Source: Terrimesophilobacter sp038243605 | GTDB lineage: Bacteria > Actinomycetota > Actinomycetes > Actinomycetales > Microbacteriaceae | NCBI GenBank assembly: GCA_038243605.1 | Contig: JBBSQX010000014.1 | Location: 1-64,000, forward strand | Direction of reading: 5' to 3' | DNA: 64,000 bases | Shown: positions 1-8,359 of the stretch, piece after piece | How positions within the stretch are numbered: the first letter of the stretch is position 1 | How the letters are laid out: every line of letters begins with the position of its first letter | Translations under genes and position numbers: made by a program | Notes under the pieces: generated by a model | Database searches by the model: none | The model's input: the letters and a program-made list of their open reading frames with translations, nothing else | Told to the model about the DNA's origin: nothing

Positions 1-75
1 AAACAGGAACCGCTGGTCTTCGCCATCCTCGACGATCAGGACCTTCACGGTGCGTTGCTCAACCATGCCCAACAT
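1..75 (-). CDS. Response regulator, N-terminal fragment cut by window edge
   Basis: Only the first 25 codons lie in the window. The minus-strand reading from ATG at 75 gives a short leader followed by VKVLIVEDGEDQRFLF, the beta-1 strand and acidic pocket (E-D) typical of a CheY-like receiver domain. ATG at 66 is an alternative start. A GGAGGTCAGG stretch, which overlaps the end of the upstream gene, could serve as ribosome binding site. The start lies 4 bp after the stop of the response regulator-PIG-L gene, so the two are very likely co-transcribed. The output domain, if any, lies outside the window. Confidence 0.75.
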   Translation of the reverse strand, partial: MLGMVEQRTVKVLIVEDGEDQRFLF

Positions 76-79
76 GGGT

Positions 80-1087
80 CTACCTGACCTCCGCCGACTC
101 GCGAATGATCTCAAGCGGTTCACAAAAGCGACTCTGACCGTACCGGGACCAATAACGAGCTGTCGCCAGAGCGAAGTCTGGTTCGAGAAAACGAGGGCGG
201 TCTCCGTGCTGTGCAAAGCAACTCAACATCTCGACTTTGGTGTCAGTGAAATCATCGACCGCCACGAAACGGTTGGGTTGAAAATCGACAGTCGCCGTCG
301 AACTTTGATAACAGACGATCGAGCCTACGGTGTCTGCCGCGGCTATAGTCGCATCGAAAACGGTGCGGTGATCTTGATGGCGATCATTTTTGCTGTGCAC
401 GTAGATCACGGTTGGATTCATCTGCGTGATGGTTCGCTTAATGACCTCAATCGCAACCTCGGGGTGAATTTCATTTTCTGTGACATCCTCCATAAGAAGA
501 CGTGCACCAATCACCTGCGCGGAGGCGGTGCCTTCCTCCCATGCGACCTTAATTCCCCCCTCACGCGCCCCGCGCGAAAGCGTGAGAATCGTCACAGGAT
601 CACCGGCGCTCCGATGCGCGGCAAGCGTCCCGCCGACACCGATCTCCACATCATCAGGATGCGCGCCGATAGCAAGCACGATGGAACGCTTAGGTGCGCG
701 TGATTTCACCGCGCGTGCATCCTCTGCCAACCGTTTCACATGCGCCACAAGATCAGCAGATGACACCGGCTTTGTAAGAAATTCATTCGCATTGTTTCGC
801 AACGCTGTTACCGCATAGTCAATGGAAGCGTGAGCAGTCATCACAATGACAGGAATACTAGGATCCACCTCGCGGAGCTGCTCAATAAGCTCAAGACCAG
901 ACATTCCCGGCATCTCGATGTCTGTCACGATGACGTCTGGTGCGAAACTTTCGAACTCGTCGCGCACTTTCCGCGGGTCAGCAAAAGTGAGAACAGTACA
1001 GCCCAACTTGTTCTCAAGAATGGTTTTCGTATATTCTGCGACATCGAGATCGTCTTCAACAACGATCACGCGATACGGTTCGGACAT
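80..1087 (-). CDS. Response regulator receiver fused to PIG-L/LmbE deacetylase
   Basis: This 335-residue protein has two clear domains. Residues about 5-122 are a CheY-like receiver with acidic residues E11/D12/D13, the phosphoacceptor D56 in VTDIEMPGMSG, T84 and K106 in LTKPV. Residues about 135-330 are a PIG-L/LmbE zinc hydrolase with the AHPDD metal motif (142-146) and a downstream HQDH motif. Known PIG-L enzymes remove N-acetyl groups from sugars such as GlcNAc conjugates. The fusion implies that phosphorylation controls the hydrolase, which is inference. The start at 1087 was chosen because AGGGGG lies 5 bases upstream; ATG at 1090 is an alternative, and the ORF is open to 1120. A second response regulator begins 4 bp downstream, and no kinase is visible in the window. 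Confidence 0.85.
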   Translation of the reverse strand: MSEPYRVIVVEDDLDVAEYTKTILENKLGCTVLTFADPRKVRDEFESFAPDVIVTDIEMPGMSGLELIEQLREVDPSIPVIVMTAHASIDYAVTALRNNANEFLTKPVSSADLVAHVKRLAEDARAVKSRAPKRSIVLAIGAHPDDVEIGVGGTLAAHRSAGDPVTILTLSRGAREGGIKVAWEEGTASAQVIGARLLMEDVTENEIHPEVAIEVIKRTITQMNPTVIYVHSKNDRHQDHRTVFDATIAAADTVGSIVCYQSSTATVDFQPNRFVAVDDFTDTKVEMLSCFAQHGDRPRFLEPDFALATARYWSRYGQSRFCEPLEIIRESAEVR

Positions 1088-1171
1088 CATTTCCCCCTGA
1101 TGAAACGCGTAAGTGTCCACTTTACGGCCTCAACTGCCGGATCGGAACAGTTAGCGCCTCTGATCACAAAA

Positions 1172-1981
1172 TCAGCCTTCTGTCACACAAAAACGCCGCA
1201 GCTGAAGCGCAGGGTTCATGGCGCGTACCTCTGCAATGCGAGCGGTGGAGATCCAGCCGAGCGCGACATCTGTGTTCTCGCCGATCGCCGCAATTTCAAC
1301 CCCCATGGGGTCGACGATCATGCTGTTGCCCGCGCCAATAGGCGGGGCGTGGTCGGCGGCAGCAACGTACACGGTGTTCTCCAGTGCCCGCGCAGTAACG
1401 AGTGTGCGCCAGTGGTGCTCCTTGAGAGGCCCACGCACCCACTCGCTGGGCAGCAGAACGAGATCGGCTCCAGCATCCACAATGCGGCGCGTAACCTCAG
1501 GAAAACGTACGTCGTAACAGGTCTGCAAGCCGACAGTAATTCCGTCGATAACGAAGGTCTCGGGCTGCTCGATCGGCCCGGCGACGACCCAGTCAGATTC
1601 CTTCTGGCCGAACGCATCGTAAAGGTGAATCTTGCGGTACTTTGCCACAAGCGCACCCGAACCATTAAACGCGACAAGGGTATTCGAGAAACGACCATCA
1701 TCCGACGAGGTTTCGAGCATCCCGGCAACAAGATGCACCCCGAGTTCTGCGGCGAGCGACGACAGAGCGGTAGCGAACGGGCCATCGATTGGTTCAGCGG
1801 CGACCACAGAGTGTTTCCCAAACTCTGGAACGAAGAACGATGAGTACTCAGGAAAAACAACAAGTTTCGCCCCGCGAGAAACCGCGCGTTCCGCAAGTTC
1901 CCGGATGCGCTGAAGGTTCGCGGTCTTGTCGTCGCTCGGCGCGAACTGGGCGACGGCAATCGCCGTGGTGTTGTCAGCCAT
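1172..1981 (-). CDS. Carbon-nitrogen hydrolase (nitrilase superfamily amidase)
   Basis: The 269-residue protein has the full catalytic triad of the nitrilase superfamily: E45 in VVFPEYS, K117 in KYRKIHLYD and C155 in LQTCYDVRFPE. The length fits the single-domain Nit/omega-amidase-type branch, which hydrolyses amide C-N bonds of small molecules such as deaminated glutathione or omega-amides; the substrate cannot be read from sequence. It is cytosolic, with no signal peptide. It ends 84 bp upstream of the response regulator-PIG-L gene on the same strand and could be co-transcribed with it. The thiolase gene starts divergently 140 bp away. Confidence 0.9.
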   Translation of the reverse strand: MADNTTAIAVAQFAPSDDKTANLQRIRELAERAVSRGAKLVVFPEYSSFFVPEFGKHSVVAAEPIDGPFATALSSLAAELGVHLVAGMLETSSDDGRFSNTLVAFNGSGALVAKYRKIHLYDAFGQKESDWVVAGPIEQPETFVIDGITVGLQTCYDVRFPEVTRRIVDAGADLVLLPSEWVRGPLKEHHWRTLVTARALENTVYVAAADHAPPIGAGNSMIVDPMGVEIAAIGENTDVALGWISTARIAEVRAMNPALQLRRFCVTEG

Positions 1982-2121
1982 GGCCTCAGTTTACGAGCAA
2001 CGTGTGGGATGCCTTGACGACGCTCGCCCAATGATGAATGACAGTTTCGCGTTGCCGAAGAGCAGCACACGCGGATACGCTGCGAGTGGGTGCCACATGT
2101 GCCCGCGACCGAGGGAGACGG

Positions 2122-3291
2122 ATGTCCGCCAGTTTTGTGTTCGATGCCGTGCGCACGCCGTTTGGTCGGTTCGGTAAAGCGCTGAGTGGTATTCGACCAG
2201 ACGACCTTGCCGCCACCGTGCTTGCGCAACTTCTTGAACGCAACCCCTCACTTGACCCGGCATCCGTCGACGACATTATTCTGGGTGACGCGAACGGTGC
2301 GGGAGAAGACAACCGCAACGTCGCGCGAATGGCCGCGCTTCTTGCGGGGTTCCCCACATCTATTCCAGGAGTCACGGTCAACCGGTTGTGTGGGTCCGGC
2401 GTTGAAGCTGTCATCCAGGCCAGCCGGGCGATCGAAACCGGGGACGCCACGCTCATGCTTGCGGGCGGTGTCGAGTCGATGAGCCGAGCACCGTGGGTTG
2501 TATTGAAGCCAGAGAAGCAATTCCCTGCGGGGAACGAAACAATGCATTCCACCACGATCGGGTGGCGAATGATCAACCCGAACATGCCAGATCAGTGGAG
2601 CGTGTCGCTCGGTGAGACCGCAGAGATTCTCGCCGACCGCTACGACATCAGTCGCGAAGAACAAGACGCGTTCGCCTTGCGCAGCCACCAGCTCGCCGCA
2701 ACTGCCTGGGATTCTGGCGTCTACGACAACGAAGTTGTCACAGTGCCTGGGGTAAAACTTTCGCGCGATGAGGGCATTCGCGCGGACTCGACGCTCGAAA
2801 CGCTTGCGGCGCTGAAGCCCGCCTTCCGCGCCGTCGGGTCGGTCACAGCCGGAAACTCCTCACCACTCAACGACGGTGCGGGGGCACTAGTCATCGGCGC
2901 CGAGAATGCGCTCGCCACCGAACCGCTTGCGCGAATAGTTTCTCGAAGCGTTCACGCTGTTGACCCCAACATTTTCGGTATCGCTCCCGTTGAGGCGGCC
3001 AACAAAGCCCTCGCGAGGGCCGGAAAAACCTGGGCGGATGTCGACGTCGTTGAACTTAACGAAGCATTCGCCTCACAAAGTTTGGCCTGTCTGAAGCTCT
3101 GGCCAGACCTCGATCCTGAGAAAGTAAACATGCACGGTGGTGCGATTGCCATCGGTCACCCCCTTGGTGCATCCGGGGCACGGATCATCGGCCATGTCGC
3201 GCACGAGTTGGTCCGTCGAGGTGGCGGAGTCGGTGTTGCCGCGATTTGCATCGGTGTGGGTCAGGGTCTTGCCGTCGTGCTCGAAAGATAA
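2122..3291 (+). CDS. Acetyl-CoA C-acyltransferase (thiolase)
   Basis: This is a 389-residue thiolase of normal family length. The nucleophilic cysteine is C90 in VNRLCGSG, the histidine lies in IAIGHPLGASGAR, and the second catalytic cysteine in the C-terminal CIGVGQG segment. It catalyses reversible thiolytic cleavage or condensation of acyl-CoAs in the cytosol. The GDANGAGEDNRN segment resembles beta-ketoadipyl-CoA thiolases (PcaF type), but no beta-ketoadipate genes are nearby, so a general beta-oxidation or acetoacetyl-CoA role is equally possible. The start at 2122 is preceded by GAGGGAG; the reading frame is open further upstream without family similarity. Confidence 0.9.
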   Translation: MSASFVFDAVRTPFGRFGKALSGIRPDDLAATVLAQLLERNPSLDPASVDDIILGDANGAGEDNRNVARMAALLAGFPTSIPGVTVNRLCGSGVEAVIQASRAIETGDATLMLAGGVESMSRAPWVVLKPEKQFPAGNETMHSTTIGWRMINPNMPDQWSVSLGETAEILADRYDISREEQDAFALRSHQLAATAWDSGVYDNEVVTVPGVKLSRDEGIRADSTLETLAALKPAFRAVGSVTAGNSSPLNDGAGALVIGAENALATEPLARIVSRSVHAVDPNIFGIAPVEAANKALARAGKTWADVDVVELNEAFASQSLACLKLWPDLDPEKVNMHGGAIAIGHPLGASGARIIGHVAHELVRRGGGVGVAAICIGVGQGLAVVLER

Positions 3292-3421
3292 CCGCCACAA
3301 CGCTTCCAACTCCCATCATTTTGGCCCCATTATGAGACAACGGGACGGCATCCGTCGTGATTGGCCGGGCGAAAGTAGTGAGTGTCACCATCGCGACTCT
3401 GGTTAGATTGCGGGATGGCGG

Positions 3422-3613
3422 TTGGTTGGTACCGACACCGCGTTTGAGCATGGCACGGGGCCAGTCAGCGCCACCGCACTCGTGCTCCTTCTCGCCGTCT
3501 CTGGTCAGCCCGTTGCAGCGTTAGAACTCGCATGCGCGGGGGCTGAAGCATTCTTAGCGTCAACAAAAGCGGGTCGGCATAAGCGCCGCAACCCCGCTAA
3601 CCTCATGGAGTGA
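3422..3613 (+). CDS. Possible small ORF coupled to the DUF3224 gene
   Basis: A 63-codon frame with a possible TTG start at 3422 ends in a TGA that overlaps the GTG start of the next gene by 4 bp, the usual sign of translational coupling in this genome. The product has an alanine/leucine-rich middle that could be a short membrane helix and a basic tail. I recognise no family, and there is no strong ribosome binding site. It may be a chance frame. Confidence 0.25.
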   Translation: MVGTDTAFEHGTGPVSATALVLLLAVSGQPVAALELACAGAEAFLASTKAGRHKRRNPANLME

Positions 3614-3993
3614 CTATCGCGAGAGGGCCTTTTGAAATTGAAACGACCCCGGGCCGCGCAGAGTTCGCCGGAGCTGTGGATCGGCTAGATTTCACGAGAG
3701 TGTTTCATGGTGAACTTGAGGCTGAAGGAGTTGGCCTGATATTGTCCGCCGGAGATCCGCAGGCGGGCGAAGCCGGATACATTGCAATCGAGATCGTACG
3801 CGGTCGCCTTGGCGGCAACGATGGAGGCTTCGCTCTGCAACAGTTCGGCACAATGCACAAAGGCACACACACGGTGCACTACGAGGTCGTGCCTGGCTCT
3901 GGGCACGGGGCCCTCACAGGCATCACCGGAACACTCAACCTCACAGTCGAAGCCGATGGTACCCAGCGATACAAACTCGACTACGAGGTTTAG
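3610..3993 (+). CDS. DUF3224 domain protein
   Basis: The 127-residue product matches the pattern of the DUF3224 family: an N-terminal GPFEIE strand, a FHGELEAEG segment, AGYIAIE, then a C-terminal half with GxFALQQFGTM and SGHGALTGITGTL. The family is a small lipocalin-like beta barrel of unknown function found mainly in actinobacteria and other soil bacteria. It is predicted to be cytosolic, without a signal peptide. The start is GTG, overlapping the preceding small frame; ribosome binding is weak (GGAG directly before the start). The following intergenic region is 85 bp. Confidence 0.8.
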   Translation: MTIARGPFEIETTPGRAEFAGAVDRLDFTRVFHGELEAEGVGLILSAGDPQAGEAGYIAIEIVRGRLGGNDGGFALQQFGTMHKGTHTVHYEVVPGSGHGALTGITGTLNLTVEADGTQRYKLDYEV

Positions 3994-4078
3994 AAAAATA
4001 TTCGCGCACCGACAACACATGCCTGGATGACAGGCGCACCAGTCATCGCAGCAGGTCCAACATGAAATACTGACGTGT

Positions 4079-4801
4079 ATGAGCAGCCGACGTCGCACGA
4101 CCTTCTCGTGGATTGCCGGCGCAATCGTTCTCGTTGTTTTGCTCGGTATTGGTGCGAACGCTCTGAGCAACTCCCGCCGAACTCAGTTGTTTGGCGAACT
4201 GATTCAGAGGGTCGAGACCACCGACAAAGTTGTTGCCCTGACGTTCGATGATGGGCCGACTCCCGACGACACAGAAGCCGTGCTGAAAATCTTGAATGAC
4301 AAGAACGTCACGGGCACCTTCTTTCTCACCGGCCGATCAATGTACCGGCATCCCGTTCAAACCAAGTTGATTGTGGACGCAGGGCATCAAGTGGGTAACC
4401 ACTCGTGGAACCACAACCACATGTGGTTCGTCAACCCGCAGGAGGTGCGGGACGAGTTAGATGACACCGACAAGCTGATTCGCGCGAGCGGATACAAGGG
4501 GAGTATAGATTTTCGACCGCCCTACGGAAAGAAGCTTGTTGTTCTGCCATGGGTCTTGAACGAGCGAGGCACCCGCACCATCACCTGGGATGTGGCCCCC
4601 GAAGATTTCTATGACGAGACACAAACACCCAAGCTTTTGCACGACATAGTGATGGACACGGTGCGCCCGGGGTCCATCATTTTGCTCCACCCCATGAACG
4701 GTCGCACGAAAACTCAAGAAGCTACCGCGCTCATCATTGATTCGCTCAGAAAGGACGGATACCGATTCGTCACGGTCGAGGAGTTAGCGAGCGGGCAGTA
4801 G
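4079..4801 (+). CDS. Membrane-anchored polysaccharide deacetylase (NodB domain)
   Basis: The 240-residue protein starts with a basic stretch and one transmembrane helix (about 11-30), followed by an extracytoplasmic NodB homology domain. The motifs are in order: TFDDGP (motif 1), GNHSWNH (motif 2, metal histidines), RPPYG (motif 3) and a late LLHP histidine. Such enzymes N- or O-deacetylate peptidoglycan or secreted polysaccharides using a divalent metal. Its end overlaps the remnant of a GNAT acetyltransferase gene on the other strand by 18 bp, so it probably marks the site of an old rearrangement. The substrate is unknown. Confidence 0.9.
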   Translation: MSSRRRTTFSWIAGAIVLVVLLGIGANALSNSRRTQLFGELIQRVETTDKVVALTFDDGPTPDDTEAVLKILNDKNVTGTFFLTGRSMYRHPVQTKLIVDAGHQVGNHSWNHNHMWFVNPQEVRDELDDTDKLIRASGYKGSIDFRPPYGKKLVVLPWVLNERGTRTITWDVAPEDFYDETQTPKLLHDIVMDTVRPGSIILLHPMNGRTKTQEATALIIDSLRKDGYRFVTVEELASGQ

Positions 4802-5005
4802 CTGCAGAATCAGTCGGCATGCCAGCCACAAGAGATCCGCTGCCTGCAGTTCTTCTGCGCTCTCGTGCAGTCCCGGTATTCGATCATCACCGATCAATTC
4901 CGCCTCGACCGCGTACGCAGCATGTTGGAAGCCCAACAAAGCCCGCGCGAGCTCGAGATTGCTGAGCGGTGAGCACTGAACCACGTGCACCTCAATGGCA
5001 GCCAT
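4784..5005 (-). pseudogene. Truncated N-terminus of a GNAT acetyltransferase
   Basis: The 73-codon frame reads as the first part of a GNAT-type N-acetyltransferase: LARALLGFQHAAYAVEAELI followed by GDDRIPGLHESAEELQ is the characteristic N-terminal helix and loop of one actinobacterial GNAT group. It stops after about 60 recognisable residues and ends in an unrelated tail (RLILQLLPAR) that overlaps the 3' end of the polysaccharide deacetylase gene. The acetyl-CoA-binding core is missing, so this is best read as a decayed gene left by a deletion. The family match is from memory of related sequences. Confidence 0.6.
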
Positions 5006-5119
5006 TCAGCTAATCCACGCTCTCTGACAGGTGCCCCTCGGTGGAAGCGGCGAGTTGCTCTGTCATAATGCTGGCCTTTCACCTAGTTACCGCGATGACC
5101 AAAATCTAGGTGACAGGCG

Positions 5120-5174
5120 CGAAAACTCACATAAAAGGTGAAGGCCCGGAACCTTGCGGTTTCGGGCCTTCACT
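5120..5174 (-). terminator. Rho-independent terminator downstream of tRNA-fMet
   Basis: A strong hairpin is formed by GTGAAGGCCCG at about 5139-5149 and its complement ending near 5173, with an 11-14 base loop. Reading the minus strand, the stem is followed by CTTTTATG and then a further GTTTTC run. It lies about 33 bp past the 3' end of the tRNA on the same strand. Confidence 0.75.
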
Positions 5175-5206
5175 CGCGTGCCAGAACTAACCTGACAAGC
5201 ATTGCG

Positions 5207-5280
<74 letters not shown>

Positions 5281-5360
5281 TTACGAAGGTCAACTCTAAC
5301 ACAGTGTTTCGGGTGCTCCGCCCGGGGGCCATCGCGCTAAGCAATTGCCCCCGAAAACGA

Positions 5361-8291
5361 CTACGGAGCGACACCGGATGCTGCGATGGCGGCCTCGAGG
5401 GCATCCTGCAGCTTCTTGTCCGCCTGAGCGGCCGCAACGAGGTCGTTAGCAGCGTAGGCAGCCTCACGGTCCTTGAGCGCCGCGGCGGCATCCTTGAGTG
5501 CGGCGTCGAGCGCTGCATTCTGGGACGGCGTTGTCGGCACATCCGTACCCGGCGCATCCGTGCCGGGCGTATCGGTTCCTGGCGTACCTGTGCCCGGATC
5601 GGCAGGAGTGCCACCGTCACCAGCAGAAGCGCCGGAGTCACCACCGAAGATCTTGTCGAGAGCGGCATCCAGCGTCGGCTCGAAGGCGATCTTGTCACCG
5701 AAGGCCACAAGAACCTTCTTCAGCAGCGGGTAACTGGTCTCCCCCGTCGACTTGATGTAGACGGGCTGCACGTAGAGCAGTCCACCACCCACCGGCAGCG
5801 TCAGCAGGTTGCCCTTGATAACACTCGTGGAACCCTGACTAAGCAGGTTCAGCTCGGTCGACACTGTCGGGTCGGAGTTGAAGTTGTTCTGCACCTGACC
5901 TGGGCCTGGCACAGTCTCGGCCTTCGGAAGCGTGAGCAATGTGAACTTGCCGTAGTCCGGCGAGATCTTGCCCGGCGTGTTCCCCGCATCCGCGTTCACC
6001 GCAAGATATCCGGTGAGAATGCTTCGCGCCTTGTCACCCGACTCCTTCGGAATATAGGTGGAGTAGATCGTAAACGCGGGAGATTCCGTACCTGGCACCT
6101 GCATCGTGAGGTAGTACGGCGGCTGCAGTCGCGCACCAGCGGCGTCCTGAGTCGGGTCGGGCGGAGTGACCCACGCGTCATCACTAGAGAACCACGAGTT
6201 CGTATCGGTCACGTGGTACGTGCCGAGGATCGCCCGCTGAACTTTGAAGAGGTCTGCGGGGTAACGCACGTGGCTCAGGAGATCAGGGCTCATGGCGCTC
6301 ATTGGCTTAATCGTCGTGGGGAAGATCTTTTGCCACGTCTTTAGGATTGGGTCTGAATCATCCCACGCGTACAAAGTCACCTCGCCCGTGTACGCATCCA
6401 CGGTGGCCTTCACCGAGTTGCGGATGTAGTTGATGTCGTCCATGGCAAACAACGGCGTCGGTGTGTAGGTGTCAGCAATCGCATTCGAAAGCTGCTCCAC
6501 GGTCGAGTACGGGTACTGGTCGCTCGTCGTATAACCGTCGACGATCCACATGATCTTCCCGTCAACGACAGACGGGTACGGGTCTGTATCGAGGGTGAGG
6601 TACGGGGCAACCTTCTGCACTCGCGTGGCCGGATCGCGATCATACAGAATCTGCGAGGAATCGTTCACGTCACTGGAGAGAAGAATCTGCTCCGACTGGA
6701 ATTTCATCGCGTAAACGATCTTGTTGAAGAAGTTGTCAAGCTTCGGACCGCCGTCACCGTCATACGTGGTGGTCGCATTCTGACTGTTCTCTTCTGAGCC
6801 TGACGGGTAGTCGAGTTCTGCCGCCGCGCCGCCCTTGGGCGCACCAACAATCGAGTAATCAGGTGAGCTTTCACCGAAGTACACGCGCGGCTGGAAATCG
6901 CCGAGCGCCCCGGTGCTTGGAATTCCAGACTCGAGGAAGACGGGAAGTCCATCGGACGTGCGCTGGTTGCCGTACGCTGCCACGACACCATAGCCGTGCG
7001 TGTACACAATGTGGTCGTTGACCCAGTTGCTAGATGAACCAATGCCGTCTTGGTTTAGCTCGCGCACCGCAATGACGGTGTCTTGCGACGTGCCGTCGAT
7101 CGTGTAGCGGTCCACGTCTAGGTGGGGGGCGAACTGGTAGTACTGCTTGATCTGCTCAAGCTGAGCAAAAGCTTCCGTCACCAAAGCGGGGTCGAGAATG
7201 CGGATGTTGGCGGTCGTCTCTGCATCGTTGCGCAGAGCGCCAGGCTCGGCATCCGTCACGGCCTTATATGGAGATTCGGTGACATCAGCGACACCGTAAG
7301 CGTCACGGGTGGCCGCAATGTTTCGCTCAATGAATGGCGACTCCAGGGTGCGCGCACTCGGGTCGACCTGGAACTTTTGAACAATCCACGGGTACACGCC
7401 ACCGACGAGAATGCTGCTCACGAGCAGCAGCGCCGTTCCTATAATGGGGAGCTTCCAGCGTCCGATAATCGCCGTCACTATGAACAAGATCGCCACAAGC
7501 AAGGCGATGCCAGCAAGGATCGCTTTACCGGGAATGACAGCATTCACGTCAGCGTAGGATGCGCCCGTGATGAGGTCGGTCGAGGATTGTGTCGCCATCG
7601 TTCCGTACTGGTCCAGCCAGAGACTCACTGCCTGAACCGCGAGATAGAGGGCGCCCATCGTGGCGAACTGGATGCGTGCTGAGCGAGAAATGCGAACTTC
7701 TCGGCCGCTAAACCTGAGCGCACCGTAGAGGTAGCTCGTCGCCACCGCGCCGATGATCGACAGCAGAATAATGGCAGAAACAAAGGCAAGAAGCGCGTGA
7801 TAAAACGGCAGCTCAAAGAAGTAGAACGAAACATCTAACCCGAACTGCGGATCAGTTTTGCCTGAAGGGGTGCGGTTGAGCCATTCAAGGGCAAGCTTCC
7901 AGTTCGCACTGGTGGCAAAGCCGGCAAAAAGTCCCAATACCACGGGGATTCCGTACATGGCGAGACGGCGCAACGGCTCGATGACCTGTTGGTACCTGTC
8001 TAGCTGCGAACTAAGTTTCGCGTAGACGGGTCGCCAGCGGAAGGCTATCTCGATGCTGAGCCACACTGGGATGGCCATGGCAAAGAAGCCGATGATGAAC
8101 ATCACCGCAGTGGCAATCCACTGCGTGGTGAGTACACTCTGGTAGCCGAGTTGCGAGTACCACAACCACTCACCATAGAGGTTCGAGAAAATGAAGAACA
8201 AGACCACAAGTGCAACGATGACGGCAACAGCTGCCATCAGAGGGGCGCGTGAGCGCCCGGTGGGCTGTCGTTCGGTGCTGGACGAAGTCAA
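5361..8291 (-). CDS. UPF0182 family membrane protein
   Basis: The 976-residue protein has about seven transmembrane segments in its first third (residues about 15-325), followed by a large extracytoplasmic domain and a low-complexity acidic/threonine tail with PGTD repeats (about 895-925) and an alanine-rich coiled-coil-like end. This is the layout of UPF0182 (M. tuberculosis Rv3193c-like) proteins, whose function is unknown. The start is TTG at 8291, preceded by CCAGGAG at 7 bases. The gene lies 68 bp downstream of the PDZ-Lon protease gene on the same strand, an association conserved in actinobacteria, so the two may act together in envelope quality control (inference). Confidence 0.93.
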   Translation of the reverse strand: MTSSSTERQPTGRSRAPLMAAVAVIVALVVLFFIFSNLYGEWLWYSQLGYQSVLTTQWIATAVMFIIGFFAMAIPVWLSIEIAFRWRPVYAKLSSQLDRYQQVIEPLRRLAMYGIPVVLGLFAGFATSANWKLALEWLNRTPSGKTDPQFGLDVSFYFFELPFYHALLAFVSAIILLSIIGAVATSYLYGALRFSGREVRISRSARIQFATMGALYLAVQAVSLWLDQYGTMATQSSTDLITGASYADVNAVIPGKAILAGIALLVAILFIVTAIIGRWKLPIIGTALLLVSSILVGGVYPWIVQKFQVDPSARTLESPFIERNIAATRDAYGVADVTESPYKAVTDAEPGALRNDAETTANIRILDPALVTEAFAQLEQIKQYYQFAPHLDVDRYTIDGTSQDTVIAVRELNQDGIGSSSNWVNDHIVYTHGYGVVAAYGNQRTSDGLPVFLESGIPSTGALGDFQPRVYFGESSPDYSIVGAPKGGAAAELDYPSGSEENSQNATTTYDGDGGPKLDNFFNKIVYAMKFQSEQILLSSDVNDSSQILYDRDPATRVQKVAPYLTLDTDPYPSVVDGKIMWIVDGYTTSDQYPYSTVEQLSNAIADTYTPTPLFAMDDINYIRNSVKATVDAYTGEVTLYAWDDSDPILKTWQKIFPTTIKPMSAMSPDLLSHVRYPADLFKVQRAILGTYHVTDTNSWFSSDDAWVTPPDPTQDAAGARLQPPYYLTMQVPGTESPAFTIYSTYIPKESGDKARSILTGYLAVNADAGNTPGKISPDYGKFTLLTLPKAETVPGPGQVQNNFNSDPTVSTELNLLSQGSTSVIKGNLLTLPVGGGLLYVQPVYIKSTGETSYPLLKKVLVAFGDKIAFEPTLDAALDKIFGGDSGASAGDGGTPADPGTGTPGTDTPGTDAPGTDVPTTPSQNAALDAALKDAAAALKDREAAYAANDLVAAAQADKKLQDALEAAIAASGVAP

Positions 8292-8359
8292 GGAATCGCT
8301 CCTGGCTCAAGAAGGGGGACAACCCATGGTAACCGCGAACCGCTGGGAGTGTTCCTCGA

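Noticed and set aside
830..1843. A 337-codon plus-strand frame
   Set aside because: It is antisense to the response regulator-PIG-L and nitrilase genes, which both have complete catalytic motifs. High GC produces such long antisense frames.
5081..5112. CACCTAG/CTAGGTG inverted repeat
   Set aside because: Seven-base arms with an 18-base gap can occur by chance and no operon start lies close enough to give it a role.
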